Notes under the pieces: generated by a model
The model's database searches: none
What the model was told of the DNA's origin: nothing
Seen by the model: only the letters and a program-made list of their open reading frames with translations
Part shown: positions 5,415-8,889 of the stretch, piece after piece
How the letters are laid out: each line of letters begins with the position of its first letter
Position numbering within the stretch: the first letter of the stretch is position 1
Position numbers and translations under genes: made by a program
Assembly (NCBI GenBank): GCA_026392535.1
Contig: JAPLBX010000089.1
Location: 1-8,889 of the forward strand
Length of the DNA: 8,889 nt
Source: Actinomycetota bacterium
GTDB lineage: Bacteria; Actinomycetota; Actinomycetes; S36-B12; UBA5976
Direction of reading: 5' to 3'

Positions 5415-6392
5415 GTGATTGAAACAGATGTCGCCATTATTGGCGCTGGCCCCGCAGGTTTGTATGCGGCGTATTACTCCGGTTTTCGCGGATTTAGTGT
5501 TGTGTTGATTGATGCCTTAGCTGAAATTGGAGGACAAATAACTGCAATGTATCCGGAAAAAGAAATTTTCGACATTGCAGGTTTTCCGTCAGTAAAGGGC
5601 CGAGATTTAATCGATGGGTTGATTGCGCAAGCAAGCTCCGCCAAGCCGATCTACAAAATGGGTACGCAAGTTTCCAGCCTTGAAGAGAATTCATCTGGCA
5701 TCAAACTGACATTAGATTCTGATGAAGAAATGTTTGCCAAAGTTGTAATCATTGCTGGAGGTATTGGCGCGTTCACCCCAAGGGCATTACCAACTGGAAT
5801 GGAATGGCTTGGAAAAGGGTTAGTTCATTTCGTTCCATCGTTGTCCGAACATGCAGGTAAACGTGTGGTGATTGCAGGTGGTGGAGATTCTGCTTTCGAT
5901 TGGGCATATTCATTACAACCAATTGCAAAATCAGTAACGCTAATTCATCGAAGAGATGCATTTAGAGCACACGCGGCAACCGTGGAACAAGTCAAGGCAA
6001 TGGGAGTTGAATTAATAACTTCGGCAGAAATCACCGCTATAAATGGTGATGAGAAAATCACTTCAGTTGAGATCACACTCAAAGAAGATGGTCAGGTACG
6101 GAATCTCGAGTGTGACACAGTTGTGGCGGCGCTCGGGTTCGTTGCAAACATTGGTCCGATTGCAAACTGGGGATTGGAACTAGAAAAACGTCATATCGTT
6201 GTGAACTCGACTATGGAAACTTCGATTAAACGAGTCTTTTCAGTTGGCGATATCGCAACGTATACGGGAAAGGTTCCACTTATCGCTGTTGGTTTTGGCG
6301 AAGCAGCCCTCGCGGTTAACAACGCTGCTCCGTATATAGACGAAAAATATGGAGTGTTTCCAGGTCACAGCAGCGGTTCAAGCTCAGACTAG
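5415..6392 (+). CDS. Ferredoxin/flavodoxin-NADP+ reductase, thioredoxin-reductase-like (type 2 FNR)
   Basis: A flavoenzyme that moves electrons between NADPH and ferredoxin or flavodoxin (EC 1.18.1.2 type) in the cytosol. Its 325 residues form two Rossmann domains. The FAD site is VAIIGAGPAGLYAAY (6-20), with EIGGQITAMYPEKEIFDIAGFP (split here at 37-50 and 51-58) following. The NADPH site is VVIAGGGDSAFDWA (151-164), with HRRDAFRAH (178-186), whose arginines suit the 2'-phosphate of NADPH. A second FAD contact is FSVGDIATY (275-283), and FPGHSSG closes the C-terminus. The thioredoxin reductase CxxC is absent, which separates it from true TrxB. Length and motifs match the type 2 FNR family closely. 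The GTG start gives the expected N-terminus, with the FAD motif near residue 6. It converges on the ferredoxin-like gene with stops sharing CTAG. Its natural electron partner is not shown by the sequence. Confidence 0.92.
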   Translation: MIETDVAIIGAGPAGLYAAYYSGFRGFSVVLIDALAEIGGQITAMYPEKEIFDIAGFPSVKGRDLIDGLIAQASSAKPIYKMGTQVSSLEENSSGIKLTLDSDEEMFAKVVIIAGGIGAFTPRALPTGMEWLGKGLVHFVPSLSEHAGKRVVIAGGGDSAFDWAYSLQPIAKSVTLIHRRDAFRAHAATVEQVKAMGVELITSAEITAINGDEKITSVEITLKEDGQVRNLECDTVVAALGFVANIGPIANWGLELEKRHIVVNSTMETSIKRVFSVGDIATYTGKVPLIAVGFGEAALAVNNAAPYIDEKYGVFPGHSSGSSSD

Positions 6393-7316
6393 GAATACCA
6401 ATTTTCGACTTGCTGTACTTCTTTTGCTAGCCAAGTATCATCTACAACTTCATCACCTGTGCAGAGTTTCTTTCGAGAAATAGTTTTTGCTGAGGTTAGT
6501 TCCACATTCCAAGATCTGCCATCGCTGTGTCGGACTTGCACATTGTCCATCTCAGCCAAATTTGAAACACTGGAAGCTGAAATCGGTTTGCCGCTACGCA
6601 GTACAACTACGTCAAGCGAATCAATTTGGTTGACTCCAGCATTTTTGCGAACTTCGATTTCAGCTACTTGTGCAAATCCTGGTTGGGCGGTGCGACCGCG
6701 CATGTATTCAGGTTTGATTTTTCCAGTCCAGGCATCACTTAAAAGGTCTTGAGCAGATTGCGATGTCATTCGGCCAACAACGATGCCAAATGGAAGTAAC
6801 AGACCAGTAGCTGCGAATCTGTGACCACCGATATGCGATGTTTCATATATCTGACCAGTTAACTCCGGGTTAGGACGCAACTCATCAATAATTTTTCTAG
6901 TGTGTACCGCGCAACACTGATCTTTTTTACCGTTTGTACAAAGAAATAGAACTGGGTCTGCCGAACGTCTTCCAACTGCCGGGAGTTCTCCGCGAATGAT
7001 TCCTGGCCAGTCCCACCGAAGTAAATCAGTGATGTTGTCTAGCGAACCAGAACGCATTCGAACCCCACCTGGGCTTGTATGTGCAAGCCAAAATCGGCGC
7101 TTGATGTCCTAGGTCTGGACGGCGAGCTAGCAGTACTCCAACTTCAGGAAAATTGATCTGGTCTTTTATTGCTTGACCAAATCCTTCCGGCAAAGAACTT
7201 TCAATGAGTGCATCTTGACCCCAAGTGCCTGGTTGCTCGATAATCAAATAGATCTTCTTGTTCTCAGCAGTTCCAATCATGGATTCACTGATTGCTGAGT
7301 CATGGCATGTTGTCAT
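6389..7316 (-). pseudogene. Sucrase/ferredoxin-like family [2Fe-2S] protein, split by a frameshift
   Basis: Two overlapping minus-strand frames make one protein of the sucrase/ferredoxin-like (thioredoxin-like ferredoxin) family. The first (7316 to 7026) carries the family N-terminus, C4 and then YLIIEQPGTWGQDAL. It leaves the family pattern after VLLARRPDL. The second frame resumes with DIKRRFWLAHTSPGGVRMR (from 7108) and runs to 6389. Skipping one base (G at 7109 on the minus strand, in CCTAGG at 7108-7113) joins them into about 308 residues, the usual length for the family. The cluster motif is intact: C-x8-C (FLCTNGKKDQCC), then HIGGH 25 residues on. This is the bis-cysteine/bis-histidine pattern known from yeast Apd1-type proteins. 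An internal ATG at 7057 behind AGGTGG could yield a 222-residue product with the cluster site. The upstream ATG overlaps the parC stop as ATGA, so it is co-transcribed and coupled. A true mutation and a sequencing indel are both possible. Confidence 0.87.
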
Positions 7317-8889
7317 TGTGCAAAATCACCCACTAGGTGAGTTGGAGCAATTTCGGTTGGGCTGCCACTTGCATCCCGCTTTGATAGAAAATCAGGTAGT
7401 TCGACAGGGTTAGCGCCATTGCTAGCTCGGACTGGGCCACTAGCAGCACCAGCGAAAATCAGAATGTCTTCGCCACGTTTGAGTGTGTGGCAACGAACGC
7501 CACCTGTTGCTCGGCCTTTTGCGGGGAATTGAGCCAGTTCACTAATTTTTATAGTGCGAGCTTGTGTACCTGGCAGTGCGTCCGAATTTCCACCGACAGT
7601 TACCACTTGCGTGTCCTTTGAAACAACTGAGAACGAAATAACCCAAGCGCCATCATTAACTTTAATTCCGGCCATACCTGCGGCACCTTTGCCTTGTGGT
7701 CGGACTAGATCGGCTTTGAACTGAAGAAGTTGTGCATCTGAAGTGATGAATACCACGGTGTCAAACTTTTTGGTTGTGATACCAAAGCCAACAACGTCAT
7801 CGCCTGATTCGAGTTTTATGATTTCAGATGTTTTGGATTTTGCAGGTTCAATTTCAACTCTCTTAACTACACCGGTTGCGGTTCCGATTGCAATTGTGAC
7901 TGGTTTGTTTAACGGTACTAATCCAAGTGGCACTTCGCCTTTGTCCAAAATTGCAAAGTCTTTGATTGCACTGCCACCTTTTAAGGTAGTTGCAGCGCCA
8001 ACCTGTAAAGATGGAATATCCATTACTGAGATTTGATGCATTTTTCCGGCACTAGTGATTAGACCAACTTCGCCACGGGCAGTTGCAACAACCTGCGAAA
8101 GGATGGTGTCATGCTTCGAACGATTTCCACGGTTAGCGTTAGTTTTAGGTTCAAATCTTGCCACTAAGCCAGATGCAGACATCATTACGAGAGTTGGGTC
8201 ATCTGCAATCTCAAGGTCTACTGCTAGTGCACTACTGCCATCATCTTCTTGTAACAGTGTTCGACGAGGGGTGCCAAATTCTCTCGCTACATCTGCCAAC
8301 TCGTCACTAACAACCGACTTGATAGCACTTTCAGTCTCAAGCAATTGATCAAGTAGGGAAATAGCGTCTTGAAGTTCCTTTTGTTCCTTCTCGATCTCGA
8401 TTCGCGAAAATTTTGTTAGTCGGCGCAATGGCATTTCTAAAATGTAATTGGCTTGAATGTCACTCAATTTGAATTGTTTGATCAGTTGTTCGCGTGCAGA
8501 AGCGGTGTCATCGCTGGCGCGAATGACCGCTATTACCTTGTCTATGTCAACAATCGCGACTAAGAGACCCTCAACCAGATGTAATCGCTCTTGGGCCTTC
8601 CGGCGGCGATATTCACTGCGCCTTCGAACCACTTCAATCCGATGCTTCAAAAATACTTCCAACATCGCAACTAATCCGAGAGTTTGGGGCGCTCCGTTTA
8701 CTAAAGCAACGTTGTTTATAGAGAATTGTTCTTCTAGAGGCGTTGTTTTGTAGAGCTGACTCAGTACGGCTTGCGGATTAAAACCAGACTTGAGTTCAAT
8801 AACTAGTTGTAAACCTTTTTCACCGTCTGATAAATCAGTAACATCTGAAATACCGGTAATCTTTTTACTGGTGACACCCTCTTTTAATT
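7313..8889 (-). CDS. parC: DNA topoisomerase IV subunit A, C-terminal part (N-terminus beyond the window)
   Basis: The breakage-reunion and DNA-wrapping subunit of topoisomerase IV, partner of ParE. The open frame continues without a break past the apparent ATG at 8665 to the right edge, giving 524 residues of a protein that normally has about 800. The catalytic tyrosine domain lies outside. Visible are the end of the core domain (GFNPQAVLSQLYKTTPLEEQ, then FSINNVALVNGAPQTLGL), a basic helix (EVVRRRSEYRRRKAQERLHL), the coiled-coil/dimerisation segment with DIQANYILEMPLRRLTK, and, from about residue 230 of the visible part, GyrA/ParC-type beta-pinwheel repeats (LMTS-like strands such as GLITSAGKMHQISV and VVFITSDAQLLQFK). 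No canonical GyrA-box QRRGGKG is seen, and parE is close by, so ParC is preferred over GyrA. Its TGA overlaps the next gene's ATG. It converges towards parE, about 2.3 kb away. Confidence 0.93.
   Translation of the reverse strand, partial: LKEGVTSKKITGISDVTDLSDGEKGLQLVIELKSGFNPQAVLSQLYKTTPLEEQFSINNVALVNGAPQTLGLVAMLEVFLKHRIEVVRRRSEYRRRKAQERLHLVEGLLVAIVDIDKVIAVIRASDDTASAREQLIKQFKLSDIQANYILEMPLRRLTKFSRIEIEKEQKELQDAISLLDQLLETESAIKSVVSDELADVAREFGTPRRTLLQEDDGSSALAVDLEIADDPTLVMMSASGLVARFEPKTNANRGNRSKHDTILSQVVATARGEVGLITSAGKMHQISVMDIPSLQVGAATTLKGGSAIKDFAILDKGEVPLGLVPLNKPVTIAIGTATGVVKRVEIEPAKSKTSEIIKLESGDDVVGFGITTKKFDTVVFITSDAQLLQFKADLVRPQGKGAAGMAGIKVNDGAWVISFSVVSKDTQVVTVGGNSDALPGTQARTIKISELAQFPAKGRATGGVRCHTLKRGEDILIFAGAASGPVRASNGANPVELPDFLSKRDASGSPTEIAPTHLVGDFAQ

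Noticed and set aside
7105..7115. Programmed +1 frameshift at CTA-GGA in the ferredoxin-like gene.
   Set aside because: No stop or known slippery heptamer at the shift point in the zero frame. Mutation or sequencing error is simpler, so it is not claimed as recoding.
8665..8665. ATG at 8665 as the start of a 450-residue protein.
   Set aside because: The same frame stays open to the right edge and reads clear ParC sequence (NGAPQTLGLVAMLEVF), so this is an internal methionine of a longer gene.

Overview
The window looks like a compact actinobacterial chromosome segment with moderate-to-low GC. The evidence is a principal sigma factor whose regions 2-4 are almost identical to actinobacterial RpoD/SigA/HrdB, a small actinobacterial DUF7455-type zinc protein beside it, and actinobacterial-type topoisomerase IV subunits. 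AT-rich codon choice, very short intergenic gaps, nested stop codons and an ATGA overlap suggest a streamlined lineage. A freshwater Nanopelagicales (acI) type organism is my best guess, by inference only.

Layout: 1-701 (minus, runs off the left edge) is the N-terminal part of a secreted cysteine-rich protein of unknown function. 702-940 is a divergent intergenic region with a strong GAAA-loop hairpin just upstream of rpoD. 941-2509 (plus) is rpoD. 2524-2558 is a bidirectional terminator shared with the convergent DUF7455-type gene (2580-2768, minus). 2769-2926 is a divergent regulatory region with two inverted repeats. 2927-5002 (plus) is parE. 4999-5346 (minus) is a beta-carbonic anhydrase homologue that has lost about 50 internal residues. 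5347-5414 is a tiny divergent promoter region. 5415-6392 (plus) is a thioredoxin-reductase-like ferredoxin/flavodoxin-NADP+ reductase. 6389-7316 (minus) is a sucrase/ferredoxin-like [2Fe-2S] protein gene split by a frameshift. 7313-8889 (minus, runs off the right edge) is the C-terminal part of parC.

The genes serve core information processing (principal sigma factor, both topoisomerase IV subunits), with a small redox group lying between the two topoisomerase genes. The ferredoxin-like gene is downstream of parC and coupled to it by an ATGA overlap. It converges on the reductase gene, which might supply its electrons.

The most unusual signals are: a four-cysteine zinc-ribbon-like insert in the principal sigma factor between regions 1.2 and 2; the internally deleted carbonic anhydrase lacking a metal-binding cysteine; the frameshifted ferredoxin-like gene that keeps an intact Cys/His cluster motif; and the hairpin in front of rpoD. 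There are no tRNA, rRNA, CRISPR or insertion sequences that I can see. No stretch over 300 bases lacks a gene.
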